This document shows, piece after piece, positions 16,854 to 25,719 of a stretch of 64,000 nucleotides of DNA. The DNA comes from Rothia mucilaginosa (GTDB lineage Bacteria; Actinomycetota; Actinomycetes; Actinomycetales; Micrococcaceae). The translations under genes and the position numbers were made by a program. A model generated the notes under the pieces. That model was not told the origin of the DNA and did no database searches. It saw nothing but the letters and a program-made list of their open reading frames with translations. The stretch's first letter is position 1. Each line of letters starts with the position of its first letter. The DNA lies in assembly GCF_001061665.1 (NCBI RefSeq), contig NZ_JVSP01000002.1, positions 153,177-217,176 of the forward strand. The letters run 5' to 3'.

Positions 16854-18341
16854 TTACTTGACCTTGGCGAGCTCAACCGCGCGGTCGAACTCTTCGTCAA
16901 TGGCGTCGTTCTTCTTGTAGGTCATGAGCGAAACCACGATGGCGACAAGCAGCGCCGAAGCGAAGCCGGGAACCATTTCGTAGAGCACGGACTTCATGGG
17001 GCTCTGGCCCCATGCGAATGCCACAACGGCACCGGTAATCATGGAGGCCAGTGCACCCTGGGTGGTCAGCTTACGCCAGTAGAGGGAGAGCAGAACGGTC
17101 GGGCCGAAGGCCGAACCGAAGCCAGCCCAAGCGAATGCGACCAGCTGCAGAATCGAGCTGTTGGGGTTCCATGCCAGGGCACCGGCGACCAGCGCCACGA
17201 TTGCCACGCCTGCACGGCCGAGCCACAGGGACTTGCCGGCGCTGAGCTTCTTCGAGGAGAAGATGCCGTAGAGGTCCTCCACCAGAGCGGAGGAGCACAC
17301 AATCAGCTGCGAGGAGAGGGTGGACATAATAGCCGCCAGAACCGCCGCCAGAATCAGACCGGCGATGAAGGGGTGGAAGAGAATCTGCGAGAGGTCCAGG
17401 AACACGGACTCTGCGGTCTCGGGGTTGGTGAGGGATGCTTCGGGGTGGCGTGCAAAGTACGCGATACCCATGAATGCGCCGCTGAGTGCACCGAACACGG
17501 TCAGAACCATCCAGCTGATGCCGATGCGGCGGCCGGACTTTGCGTCGGCGGAGGTGCGCATTGCCATGAAGCGCACGATGATGTGCGGCTGGCCGAAGTA
17601 TCCCAGACCCCAGGCGAGGGATGAAATAATACCGGCGAAGGTGGTGCCCGCGAAGATGCTGAGGGCGTCGGGGCGAACCTGGCTGATGGATTCAACCACC
17701 GGGCCTACACCGCCAAGATCGATGATGGTGATGACCGGCACGGCGATGAGTGCTGCAAGCATGAGCAGACCCTGAACCATGTCGGTGTAGGAGGCGCCCA
17801 TGAAGCCGCCGAAGAGGGTGTAGAACACGGTGATGCCCGCCAGCAGGAGCATGCCGGTGTGGTATTCCTGGCCGAAGGAGGACTTGAAGAACAGGCCGCC
17901 GGACACCATACCGGAGGAGACGTAGAAGGTGAAGAACACCAGAATCACGACACCGGAGACGATGCGCAGCACACGCTTGGTGTCCTTGAGGCGGTTGCTC
18001 AGGAAGACGGGGACGGTCACTGCGTCGCCGGCAACTTCGGTGTAGCTACGCAGTCGCGGTGCCACGAACTTCCAGTTGCACCACGCACCGATGGTCAGGC
18101 CGACGGCGAGCCAAGCCTGGGAGAGGCCGCTGAGGTAGACGGCGCCGGGCAGGCCCATGAGGAGCCAGCCGGACATGTCAGATGCGCCAGCCGAGAGTGC
18201 GGCGACGGTGGGGGAGAGCTGTCGTCCACCCAGCACGTAGTCGTCGAGGCTGTTGTTCTTGCTATTGGCCCACAGGCCAATCGCGATCATGGCGACAAAA
18301 TATATCGCCAGCGCGATGATTTGGTATGTACTCGCGGCCAT
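16854..18341 (-). CDS. putP: Sodium/proline symporter
   Basis: PutP imports proline with sodium. The 495-residue protein has the solute:sodium symporter fold with about 13 hydrophobic helices. Family signatures include YVLGGRQLSPTVAALSAGASDMSGWLLMG cut across residues 36-64, the GGFMGASYTDMVQGLLM stretch near 188, and FAWAGFGSAFGPT near 410. Length and order match E. coli and Staphylococcus PutP closely. The gene stands alone between two hairpins. Nothing here shows how it is regulated; no putA is present in the window. Confidence 0.93.
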   Translation of the reverse strand: MAASTYQIIALAIYFVAMIAIGLWANSKNNSLDDYVLGGRQLSPTVAALSAGASDMSGWLLMGLPGAVYLSGLSQAWLAVGLTIGAWCNWKFVAPRLRSYTEVAGDAVTVPVFLSNRLKDTKRVLRIVSGVVILVFFTFYVSSGMVSGGLFFKSSFGQEYHTGMLLLAGITVFYTLFGGFMGASYTDMVQGLLMLAALIAVPVITIIDLGGVGPVVESISQVRPDALSIFAGTTFAGIISSLAWGLGYFGQPHIIVRFMAMRTSADAKSGRRIGISWMVLTVFGALSGAFMGIAYFARHPEASLTNPETAESVFLDLSQILFHPFIAGLILAAVLAAIMSTLSSQLIVCSSALVEDLYGIFSSKKLSAGKSLWLGRAGVAIVALVAGALAWNPNSSILQLVAFAWAGFGSAFGPTVLLSLYWRKLTTQGALASMITGAVVAFAWGQSPMKSVLYEMVPGFASALLVAIVVSLMTYKKNDAIDEEFDRAVELAKVK

Positions 18342-18760
18342 TGTTTTCCTTCTCTCCTGGTGTTGGTGAGCGTCTGTGTGTATTTATACGCTACTCCATA
18401 ACTTTATAAGTGGTCTGGGATACATTCTAGATTCTTCAGAACGGAAAATAAAACCGTCGTTGCGAAATTTAGTTATGCGGTAAACAAATAAATATGCATC
18501 AATAGAATATTGCGGGTAACCGTATGTGTGGGAGACAGTGGGAATCTGTGTGAAAAAATGCCCGAAAACCCGGGGTGATAGGGCTTTCGGGCATTGTGCC
18601 ACGGGCTTAGCTATGCAAAGGCAACACAAACGCGCATCGGCATATTCAATGCAAACGAAGAAAACGAAAAGTTTAAAAACCTTGACGGGGTGTCGTCTAA
18701 CGTGTCGCCCATAGAAGGGGGTACGGGGCAGGAAGAGCCCGCGTTACGTGGTGTGAAGGT
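18342..18760. other. Intergenic region upstream of putP, downstream of gluQ
   Basis: The 419 bases include an AT-rich stretch at about 18420-18520 that should hold the putP promoter, and the gluQ terminator at 18551-18595. No convincing small gene was found. Confidence 0.5.
18553..18595 (-). terminator. Terminator of gluQ
   Basis: AATGCCCGAAAACCC pairs with GGGCTTTCGGGCATT. On the minus strand the stem is followed by a run of T, so it acts on gluQ, whose stop lies about 165 bases upstream. Confidence 0.75.
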
Positions 18761-19765
18761 CTAAAGATTACGCACGACCCAGGGCTCACGCGACATGAGG
18801 GCCGGGTCAAAACGCTCCAGAATCACCGAAGCATCCGGCACCGGAACCCGAGCCTCATGCGGGCGGCCCGAATCGTCCAGCACCGGAATGGAGGCTGCAA
18901 TCCAGCCGAGCACCTCGGGGATGGTCACCCCCGCCTCCTGAAGCTGAGGCAGGGTGACCGCGCCATCACGCTTGGCCAGGCGCTTACCCTCTTCGTTCAG
19001 CGCCAGGGGAACGTGCGCGTAGCGCGGCTGCGGCAGACCCAGCAGGCCCGCCAGATATGCCTGGCGAGGCGCGGAGGGCAGCAGGTCATCGCCGCGCACA
19101 ATCTGCTCAACCCCCACGAAAGTGTCGTCCACCACGGAGGTCAGGTTGTACGCGTAGGTGCCGTCGTTGCGTACCAGCACGAAATCGTCCACCAGCCCGG
19201 TGTAGGGGCCGTAAAAATCATCATGCACCGTGTAGCTCGTGCGCTCGGCGCGCAGGCGCAGAGCCGGCGGACGCTGGGCGCGGCGCTCCTCGCGCTGCGC
19301 CTCGCTCAGTCCGCGACAGGTGCCCGGGTAGGCGCCCGGGGCGCCGTGCGGTGCGCTCGAGGCCTCCTGAATCTCGCGACGGGTGCAGTAGCACTCGTAC
19401 ACGAGGCCCGCCTCGCGCAGGCGCTGAACCGCACGCTCGTAGGCGGCAAGGCGCGTGCTCTGGTAGAGGACGCCGGCCCTCTTACCCTCGGTACTCTCTG
19501 CCGCGCTGCCCGGGCTGACATCCCAATCCAGGCCCATGGCTTGCAGATCGGCTAGCTGGCGTTCCGCAGCACCGGGCCGCACACGGTCCAAATCCTCAAC
19601 GCGCACGTAGAAGGGCTTACCGCCGCGGCGAGCCATCGCCCACGCCAGAATCGCGGTGCGCAAATTACCCAGGTGCAGGTCGCCCGAGGGGGAGGGGGCG
19701 TAGCGTCCCGTGCCGCTGGGGAAAACCGCACCGGAAACATCGTTCGAAGAATCTGGAGAAATCAT
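18761..19765 (-). CDS. gluQ: Glutamyl-Q tRNA(Asp) synthetase
   Basis: GluQ-RS attaches glutamate to the queuosine base of tRNA(Asp). It resembles the catalytic half of glutamyl-tRNA synthetase and lacks the anticodon-binding domain: here 334 residues. Visible are GRYAPSPSGDLHLGNLRTA near residue 20 (HLGN replaces HIGH), the cysteine pair CYC near 125 with a later Cys in the zinc region, and KRLAKRDGA near 268 (KMSKS equivalent). TAGGAT lies six bases before the ATG, suggesting a leaderless message. Confidence 0.93.
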   Translation of the reverse strand: MISPDSSNDVSGAVFPSGTGRYAPSPSGDLHLGNLRTAILAWAMARRGGKPFYVRVEDLDRVRPGAAERQLADLQAMGLDWDVSPGSAAESTEGKRAGVLYQSTRLAAYERAVQRLREAGLVYECYCTRREIQEASSAPHGAPGAYPGTCRGLSEAQREERRAQRPPALRLRAERTSYTVHDDFYGPYTGLVDDFVLVRNDGTYAYNLTSVVDDTFVGVEQIVRGDDLLPSAPRQAYLAGLLGLPQPRYAHVPLALNEEGKRLAKRDGAVTLPQLQEAGVTIPEVLGWIAASIPVLDDSGRPHEARVPVPDASVILERFDPALMSREPWVVRNL

Positions 19766-19771
19766 GGTTCC

Positions 19772-19777
19772 ATCCTA
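19772..19777 (-). promoter_or_regulatory. Probable -10 box of gluQ (leaderless)
   Basis: TAGGAT on the minus strand, then GGAACC, then the ATG at 19765. The AGGA inside it could alternatively be read as a ribosome binding site. Confidence 0.45.
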
Positions 19778-19942
19778 CGCGGAAAGCACTGCAACCAAGG
19801 CGGATCCGGGCCGGGCGGCTGGGGCTCCGGAACCCGAAAACCTCTCGGAGTGTGCCCAATTTCCTTTTCCAAAAAGGGAAATCTTGCTCTCTGAGAGTGC
19901 AATGGCGCAACATCGCTCAAAAATTCCAGTAGGGTTGTATCT

Positions 19943-20851
19943 ATGGCTCGCACAATTGAACTTGCCGACGGCGTGTATCGCATCGCGACGGATAACTACC
20001 GACTCAATACCGGACTGGTTCTCGGACTGGAACGGGCACTGGTCGTAGATACCGGCGCCGGTCCCCGTCAGGCCACCGAAATTTATGATGAGGTTCGCCG
20101 CCTCACCCGACTTCCGATTACCGTAGTGAACACCCACGGCCACTACGAACGATTCTTTGGTAACGACGTCTTCGCGGCTATGGGGGTCGAGGAGTTCTGG
20201 GCGCACCCCCGCGCCGCTCGCGCCATCCGCAAGTACGGCGCGGCGCAGCGATCCTACGTTGAGACCCTCGAACCCGAGATGGCGCACCACCAGGGTGCCG
20301 CCACCGATATCGTCGTGCCCAACCACCTGGTCGCTAACAACGGCGACGGCATCACCTTCACCCCGATCGACCTGGGCGAACGTAGCGCAACCCTCATGTA
20401 CATGGGTCCCGGCCACACGGACGGCGACATCATGGTCGGCGTTGAGGACGTGCTCTTTATGGGTGGCCTCATTGAGGAAGGCACCGACCCGTACTTCGAG
20501 GATTCCTTCCCCGATCGTTGGATTGACACCCTGGGTGCCGTGCTGGAATTCGACCGCTACCGCGTGTTCGTGCCCGGTAATGGCGAGCCCGTGGACCGCA
20601 CCTTCGTGGAGCGCGAACGCAACACCATGATTAGCGCAATCAAGTCTATTCGTGCTTCGACCCTGGACCGCGAGGACGAGGCGACCACCGCCGCAATGTA
20701 CCAGCTGCCCTATGCGCCGGGCGCGACCCGCTTCCTGCTGGACCGTTTGGCCCAGCTCGAGAACGCCCCCGACTCTGAGAGCTTCGACGTGGAGCACCCG
20801 GACACGAGCGGCTTTACGGGCCCGATTACGCTGGGCAAGGCTGCCTACTAG
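19943..20851 (+). CDS. Metallo-beta-lactamase fold protein with degenerate metal site
   Basis: The 302-residue product follows the MBL-fold order: ELADGVYRIATDNYRLNTGLVLG at the N-terminus, then the metal-binding region, then GPGHTDGD near residue 154. The canonical THxHxDHxxGN is here NTHGHYERFFGN, with Asp replaced by Glu and His by Arg. The later GDLI Asp is Gly in MGGLIEEG, and the PGHGEP His is Asn in VPGNGEP. Four of the usual ligands are therefore lost, so ordinary dinuclear zinc hydrolysis looks unlikely. It could bind one metal or be non-catalytic. TAGGGT lies seven bases before the ATG. It converges on the glycosyltransferase gene. Confidence 0.85.
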   Translation: MARTIELADGVYRIATDNYRLNTGLVLGLERALVVDTGAGPRQATEIYDEVRRLTRLPITVVNTHGHYERFFGNDVFAAMGVEEFWAHPRAARAIRKYGAAQRSYVETLEPEMAHHQGAATDIVVPNHLVANNGDGITFTPIDLGERSATLMYMGPGHTDGDIMVGVEDVLFMGGLIEEGTDPYFEDSFPDRWIDTLGAVLEFDRYRVFVPGNGEPVDRTFVERERNTMISAIKSIRASTLDREDEATTAAMYQLPYAPGATRFLLDRLAQLENAPDSESFDVEHPDTSGFTGPITLGKAAY

Positions 20852-20940
20852 GCCCTGTACTCCGCGATGGGTGGGGGAACGTAGAGTGCCCCACCGCCTT
20901 GCCGGAGCCTCAGCGTATTCAATATAGCCGATACGGCATA

Positions 20941-20990
20941 AACGCAGGTGCGGGCCGGTTTCTTCTCAGAAACCGGCCCGCACCTGCGTT
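20941..20990. terminator. Bidirectional hairpin between convergent genes
   Basis: A perfect 22-bp stem starts AACGCAGGTGCGGGCC and ends with its complement, with a short TCTTCTCAGA-type loop. It serves the MBL-fold gene (+) and the glycosyltransferase gene (-). Confidence 0.9.
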
Positions 20991-21016
20991 ATATATCAGT
21001 CGTGCGCTAGGGGGAT

Positions 21017-22036
21017 CTACGCCGCGGCGTACTCCGCGCGCATGGCCTCACAATCGGTCTTCAGCGCAGCGGGAACTTCGCCCATCGCGCCGCAGAGCTC
21101 CACGAAGCGGTGGCGCCAGTCCAGGTGCTCCAGGGCGCGACGAATCTGACGCTCACCCTGTTCGGGGGTCCAACGCGAGGCGGCCTCGGCAACCTGCGCG
21201 AGGCCCGCGCAAGCATCCGCGTGATCGATATCGACGGTCGCGCCGTCCCAGAGAATCTCGCGTACGGTGCTCGTGTTCGGAACCTGACCCACCACGGTGA
21301 CGCCGGAGGCCAGAGCATCGGTCCAGCGGCCGGTGATGTACTCCTTCGTGGGGTGGGTGTAGGGGGCGGGGCTCACCGAGGTGGAAAAGGCCAGCAGGAA
21401 CTTCGCGCGGTTCAGCGAATCCTGCAGGTGCTGCGCCGACTCGCGGTCGTTCGCGCCAAAGGGCGGGCGGCCCTCGAAGCTCAAACCCAGCTCCTTGGCC
21501 AGGCGGGCGGTTGCCTCGTCGTCCTCGTAGGCGGCGGGCTGTCGGCCCACGCGCAGCAGATCGGTGGTCTTGGAGGGCAGGGTCGCAAGACGCTCCGAGA
21601 AGGAGCTCCACACGTCCGCGCCCCAGGGCAGCACGCCCGGGGTCTTCACGCCGGCCGCGGTCCAGGGCTGGACGTCGTCGGCGTCGGCGACGAAGATACG
21701 GTCGTAGACCGAGGACTTCGCAATGGCGGGAATACGGTCGTCCCAGAAGCTGTCGATGACCCAACCGTAGATGGCACCGTAGCGGCGGAACGCGAAGGAA
21801 CGCTGCGCGACGGCGTAGAGCTGGCCGGGGTCGGAGGCGATGACCACGCAGCGGCGAGAGCCGCCCTTGAGCCGCGGTAGGCGAGCCAGAAGCTTCGTTT
21901 CCTTGGACAGAGAAGCCCCCACGTCGACGGTGTGGACGGTGCCGCCGGTGTAGCGGGCCAGGAGGTCCGCCATGGCGTGCACCGGAACCCAACCGGCGCC
22001 GGAGGGGACGGCAACAATAATATCGAGTGAGCTCAT
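21017..22036 (-). CDS. Putative GT-B glycosyltransferase
   Basis: The 339-residue protein looks like a two-domain GT-B glycosyltransferase. The N-terminal half starts with a beta strand SLDIIVAVPSGAGW and has alternating strands and helices. The C-terminal half has the FSTSVSPAPYTHPTKEYITGRWTDALASG region near 240-268, where GT-B enzymes bind nucleotide sugar, followed by VGQVPNTSTVREIL. The start at 22036 is chosen because AAGGA lies six bases upstream; an earlier in-frame ATG has none. Acceptor and donor are unknown. No other envelope-sugar gene is adjacent. Confidence 0.7.
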   Translation of the reverse strand: MSSLDIIVAVPSGAGWVPVHAMADLLARYTGGTVHTVDVGASLSKETKLLARLPRLKGGSRRCVVIASDPGQLYAVAQRSFAFRRYGAIYGWVIDSFWDDRIPAIAKSSVYDRIFVADADDVQPWTAAGVKTPGVLPWGADVWSSFSERLATLPSKTTDLLRVGRQPAAYEDDEATARLAKELGLSFEGRPPFGANDRESAQHLQDSLNRAKFLLAFSTSVSPAPYTHPTKEYITGRWTDALASGVTVVGQVPNTSTVREILWDGATVDIDHADACAGLAQVAEAASRWTPEQGERQIRRALEHLDWRHRFVELCGAMGEVPAALKTDCEAMRAEYAAA

Positions 22037-22261
22037 AAGATTCCTTGAGAGGGATCCGGCCGGGGAAAATGCGCGCAATGCTCATCACAATTGGCGGGAC
22101 GAGCGGCACGCTCCCGGGGCGGACGGACGACAGATATTTAAGCGGGAAAATCCCTTGCGGCGGCCCCGGTACCGGGTATTTGCCGGGTAAACCCGCGGCG
22201 GGGCGCATGCAGTCTTCAGTATATCCGCAGCCCGTGGTTCTCCGGGGTTCAGCCTCGCCCG

Positions 22262-24154
22262 CTAGGGTGTGTGAATACGCACCTCGATACCCGATTCGGC
22301 GCCAAACCCGGCGGCCATGCGCGCCAGGTTGGTGTTCGGGGCGGCCGCGACCGTGAAGAAGCGGCTCACCGCGGCGGCGAATTGCTCGTCGCGGGCCAGC
22401 TCTCCGTGTTCCAGGGTCGTGAAGATGCCGCCGCCGGCGTCGTCGAAGACCTCGATGCGCAGGTCGGGTAGCAGCTCGGTGCTCGGCAGATTGAGCGACG
22501 CAATGTCGTGCTGGAAGGTCAGGTCGCCGCAGAGCAGGGTCACCGGCAGGGCGGAGCCGCCGATGACGGGGCGGCCCTCGGAATCCGTCCCGGCGGGGTA
22601 GTAGCCCGAGAGGGAAACGCCGATGGCGGTTGCCGTGGTGCCGTCGATACCGGCCAGACCGCGGTTGGCGAAGACGCGCGCGGGGGCGGGCTCGCCCAGG
22701 GCGGGGGCCGCCGCCTCCAAATCACGCACAAGGTTGGAGGAGCCCAGCACGAGGAGCCGCTTCTGCTCCACGGCTTCCCGCCAAACGCGGCGGGCGTAGG
22801 AGCGTCCGGCGGTGCGATTGCGGTAGTCGAGGTAGCGTTCCTCATCCTCTGGGCTATTGCCCGAGGCACCGTCCGCGCGGTGCTCGTAGGTCTCAATTTC
22901 GCGCAGTGCGGCCTGCTGCAATTGCTTGCCGGCACGCATCCACTGCTGGACCCAGGCCTCGGCGGTTTCACCGGTTTCTTCTTCTGCGGGGTCGGTGCCC
23001 TTGGCCGGGGCGTCCTTGACACCGCGCGCGAACTCGGCGAGCTGCTGCGGGCTGGAGATTTCGATAAAGGAACGCGCTCCGGGCTCGTACCAGCTGGCGC
23101 GGCGCGGCGCGTAGTAGGCGCAGGGCACGCTCTCGTCGGCCAGTAGAGCGGTCACGGGGCGTGAAAGGGTCGGGTGACCGAAGAGCACCACGCGCTCAAT
23201 ACGCGCGGCAGGCTCGAATCCCTCTGAGGAGAGCAGCTGCGGGTAGTGTGGAATGGCGGTCGCGCCGTGGCGTGCCTCGGAGGAGGGCTCGGCCAGTAGC
23301 GGCAGGTTCAGCACGCGCGCGAACTCGGCGGCAAATTCCCCAGCCCCGTCGGCGGCCACCACGACGGTACGCGAGGTGGTGGGGGGTGCGGGGGCCTTCG
23401 CCTCAATGGTTTGGGCCCCGGTGCTGAGGGAGCTCAGAAGCCACTCCCTTTCTAGCGCGGAAAGCCCCGACCCCTCGGCACGGGCGGCGCGCAGGCGAGC
23501 CTCCTCCTGCGGGTCGTAGTCCTCGAGCAGGCTCTGGGCCCACTGCGGCAGGGCGTGCGCGAACTGCCCGGTAGGGGTGAGCGGCGTATCGAAGCAGAGG
23601 TTCAGGTGAACCGGGCCGATGGGCTCAGCCGAGGGGCGGGCCCAGTTTTCTGCGGCGCGGCCGGTCAAAGCGTTGAGGCAGGCAGCGAAGGCAAAGGTCT
23701 GCTCGCCTTCCTCCTGCTCGGGATAAGCGGTCAGGTCGGCCTCGGCGCGCACAAAGGGAGAGAAGAACCCGGCCTGGTGGGTGGTCTGGTTGACGCCGCT
23801 TCCACGCAGACGCTCGGGGCGGTCTGCGCTCATGATCGCGAGGGGTATGCCGGCATGGTAGGCCTCCATGACGGCCGGCATGTACTCGCCCAGGGCGGTA
23901 CCGGAGGTGCACACAAGGCCCACCGGGCGGCCCGAGGCTTTGGCGATGCCGAGAGCCGTGAAGGCGGCGGTTCGCTCGTCCACTCGCACGTGAGCGATGA
24001 GTGCTCCGGCTTCGGCGGCCGCGGCGATGGCGTAGGCCAGGGGCGCACTGCGGGAGCCCGGGGACACGACAATATGCCGCATTCCGGCGCGAATCAGTGA
24101 GTCGAGCACGGAAATTGCGGTCAGCATGGCGGGGATGGAGCGATGTTTAGTCAC
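22262..24154 (-). CDS. menD: SEPHCHC synthase (MenD)
   Basis: MenD is the thiamine-diphosphate enzyme that adds the succinic semialdehyde unit from 2-oxoglutarate to isochorismate, the first committed step to menaquinone. The 630-residue protein has VSPGSRSAPLAYAI near residue 30, HVRVDERTAAFTALGIAKASGRPVG split over 55-80, CTSGTALGEYMPAVMEA, and the thiamine-binding GDLTFQHDIASL near 545 with DDAGGGIF. The start is a GTG; TAGAAT lies six bases upstream and no ribosome binding site is seen, so the message is probably leaderless. It is separate from menC by 128 bases. Confidence 0.94.
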   Translation of the reverse strand: MTKHRSIPAMLTAISVLDSLIRAGMRHIVVSPGSRSAPLAYAIAAAAEAGALIAHVRVDERTAAFTALGIAKASGRPVGLVCTSGTALGEYMPAVMEAYHAGIPLAIMSADRPERLRGSGVNQTTHQAGFFSPFVRAEADLTAYPEQEEGEQTFAFAACLNALTGRAAENWARPSAEPIGPVHLNLCFDTPLTPTGQFAHALPQWAQSLLEDYDPQEEARLRAARAEGSGLSALEREWLLSSLSTGAQTIEAKAPAPPTTSRTVVVAADGAGEFAAEFARVLNLPLLAEPSSEARHGATAIPHYPQLLSSEGFEPAARIERVVLFGHPTLSRPVTALLADESVPCAYYAPRRASWYEPGARSFIEISSPQQLAEFARGVKDAPAKGTDPAEEETGETAEAWVQQWMRAGKQLQQAALREIETYEHRADGASGNSPEDEERYLDYRNRTAGRSYARRVWREAVEQKRLLVLGSSNLVRDLEAAAPALGEPAPARVFANRGLAGIDGTTATAIGVSLSGYYPAGTDSEGRPVIGGSALPVTLLCGDLTFQHDIASLNLPSTELLPDLRIEVFDDAGGGIFTTLEHGELARDEQFAAAVSRFFTVAAAPNTNLARMAAGFGAESGIEVRIHTP

Positions 24155-24160
24155 CGTACC

Positions 24161-24166
24161 ATTCTA
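24161..24166 (-). promoter_or_regulatory. Probable -10 box of menD (leaderless)
   Basis: TAGAAT, then GGTACG, then the GTG start at 24154 on the minus strand. It is close to consensus TATAAT; no good -35 was found. Confidence 0.55.
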
Positions 24167-24282
24167 ATGCCGCGCCCATATCGGGCCGGTATGGGTTACC
24201 TTCGCGCGCTGGTTCATGACGCACGGGCTCGTGACGACGCGCGGTTCTTGAGAGGCTCAAGCCCCCATGCTCTAGCGGCGGT

Positions 24283-25362
24283 CTAGCCGCGGTGGATGCG
24301 TTCCAGCACGCGGTAGCAGCGGCTCACCCGCTCAGCCCACCACCGGCGGGTCGGCTCGTCGGCGGCCAGGCGCTCGAGGCGCTGCGGGTCGGGCTCGACG
24401 GCTCGCACCCGCATGAGCCCGTCGTGGGCGATCATGGGGTCCTCGGCGACGTCCTCGGCCATGAGCGAGACGGTTCCCAGGCCGCACCCGTACTTCAGGG
24501 TCGGCAGGGAGGCCGCCAGGGCGGCGCCGGTTGCGATGCCCACCGAGGTTTCCAGGGCCGAAGAGACGACGGCCGGAAGCTGGGTCTGCTCAACGATGGC
24601 CAGGGCACGGCGAACACCGCCCAGGGGAGCGGCCTTGATGATGATGAGGTCGGCGGCATTGGCGCGGGCCACGCGCAACGGATCTTCGGCCTTGCGAATC
24701 GACTCGTCGGCGGCGATGCGGACCGGCAGTCCCTCCTTGGCCACGGCGTAACGGAGCGCCGCCATGTCCTCGATGGTGGCGACCGGCTGCTCGGCGTAGA
24801 TGAGGCCGTACTCGCAGAGTTTGCGGAGCGCCTCAAGAGCGCCGGAGGGGGTGTAGCCCATATTCGCATCGATCTTGAGGCGAGCCTCGGGGAGCGCCTC
24901 GCGCGCGGCGGCCACGCGGGCCACGTCGTCGGCGAGGCTCTGGCCTTTCTCCGCGACCTTGATTTTGAGCTCCCGGATGGTGCCGTCGTAGCGGGCGAGT
25001 ACCTCAGGCACGCGTTCGGCGGGGACGGCGGGCAGTGTCGCGTTGAGCGGAATACTTTCGCGCACCGGCTCGGGGGCGGGGAGCCAGGCCGCTTCGAGGG
25101 CGCAGGCGAGCCAGGCGGCCGCCTCTTCGTCGCCGTATTCGAGGAATGGCGCGAACTCGCCCCAGCCTCGGGGGCCGCGAATGAGCGCGCTCTGGCGACG
25201 GTTCACACCGCGGAAGGTGACGTTCATGGGGATATCAACAACGGCTAGGCATTCGAGCACCTCGTCCAGCGGGGGTAGCGGAAGCCCCGCGAGGCGGAAA
25301 CCGTAGCCCAGGGGCGGCACGCCGCCCGGGGTGGACTCTGCGGGTGATGATTTGTGATGCAC
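24283..25362 (-). CDS. menC: o-Succinylbenzoate synthase
   Basis: MenC dehydrates SHCHC to o-succinylbenzoate. It is an enolase-superfamily enzyme of 359 residues. Catalytic lysine sits in ELKIKVAEKG near residue 133, metal ligands in KIDANMGY near 162, YAEQPV near 190 and IAADESI near 217, and the second lysine in IIIKAAPLGG near 238. The start is a GTG at 25362; AAAGGA lies 12 bases upstream. An AT-rich palindrome begins 18 bases before the start and may control expression. menD follows on the same strand after 128 bases. Confidence 0.92.
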   Translation of the reverse strand: MHHKSSPAESTPGGVPPLGYGFRLAGLPLPPLDEVLECLAVVDIPMNVTFRGVNRRQSALIRGPRGWGEFAPFLEYGDEEAAAWLACALEAAWLPAPEPVRESIPLNATLPAVPAERVPEVLARYDGTIRELKIKVAEKGQSLADDVARVAAAREALPEARLKIDANMGYTPSGALEALRKLCEYGLIYAEQPVATIEDMAALRYAVAKEGLPVRIAADESIRKAEDPLRVARANAADLIIIKAAPLGGVRRALAIVEQTQLPAVVSSALETSVGIATGAALAASLPTLKYGCGLGTVSLMAEDVAEDPMIAHDGLMRVRAVEPDPQRLERLAADEPTRRWWAERVSRCYRVLERIHRG

Positions 25363-25719
25363 GCTTACTGTTGTCCTTTCCCGCTAAAAATTTTTTTAGC
25401 GGTTCAAGCCCCTCGATATGGGGCACGTCCCAACTCGAACCGGGCGCTCGGCACGCCGCTGACCAGGGCTTTTAATGGGGGGCTTGGGGAACTTTCGATA
25501 CCTCTCGCGTTAAGCCTGCGTATTTTGCGGAAACTCTCAGCTTAGCGACCCAAAAACTTTACCTTTTCATAGCTTAACCTGAGATAGTGAGGTAGTTACT
25601 CTATCAGCGCGGTGACCGCATTCGACTCGCGCGAAGGCTTGGGGGTCTTCGCCGCCGGGTGGACCGCAGCGAGGTAACGCCATGAGGGAGAAGGTACGAA
25701 ACGAAGTGTGGAGGGGCTT
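25363..25719. other. Divergent intergenic region, menC / PAP2 gene
   Basis: The 357 bases hold the AT-rich palindrome at 25381-25402 and, closer to the PAP2 gene, partly self-complementary AT-rich sequence around 25560-25605. Promoters of both genes must lie here. No small gene was seen. Confidence 0.5.
25381..25402. promoter_or_regulatory. AT-rich palindrome upstream of menC
   Basis: CCGCTAAAAA is followed by TT and then TTTTTAGCGG, giving 10-bp perfect arms. It starts 18 bases before the menC start codon, so it is unlikely to terminate menC. It could be an operator overlapping the promoter or a hairpin in the leader. Confidence 0.55.

Noticed and set aside
18384-18629. An 81-codon minus-strand frame before putP
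   Set aside because: It crosses the gluQ terminator and the AT-rich promoter region and shows no coding signature.
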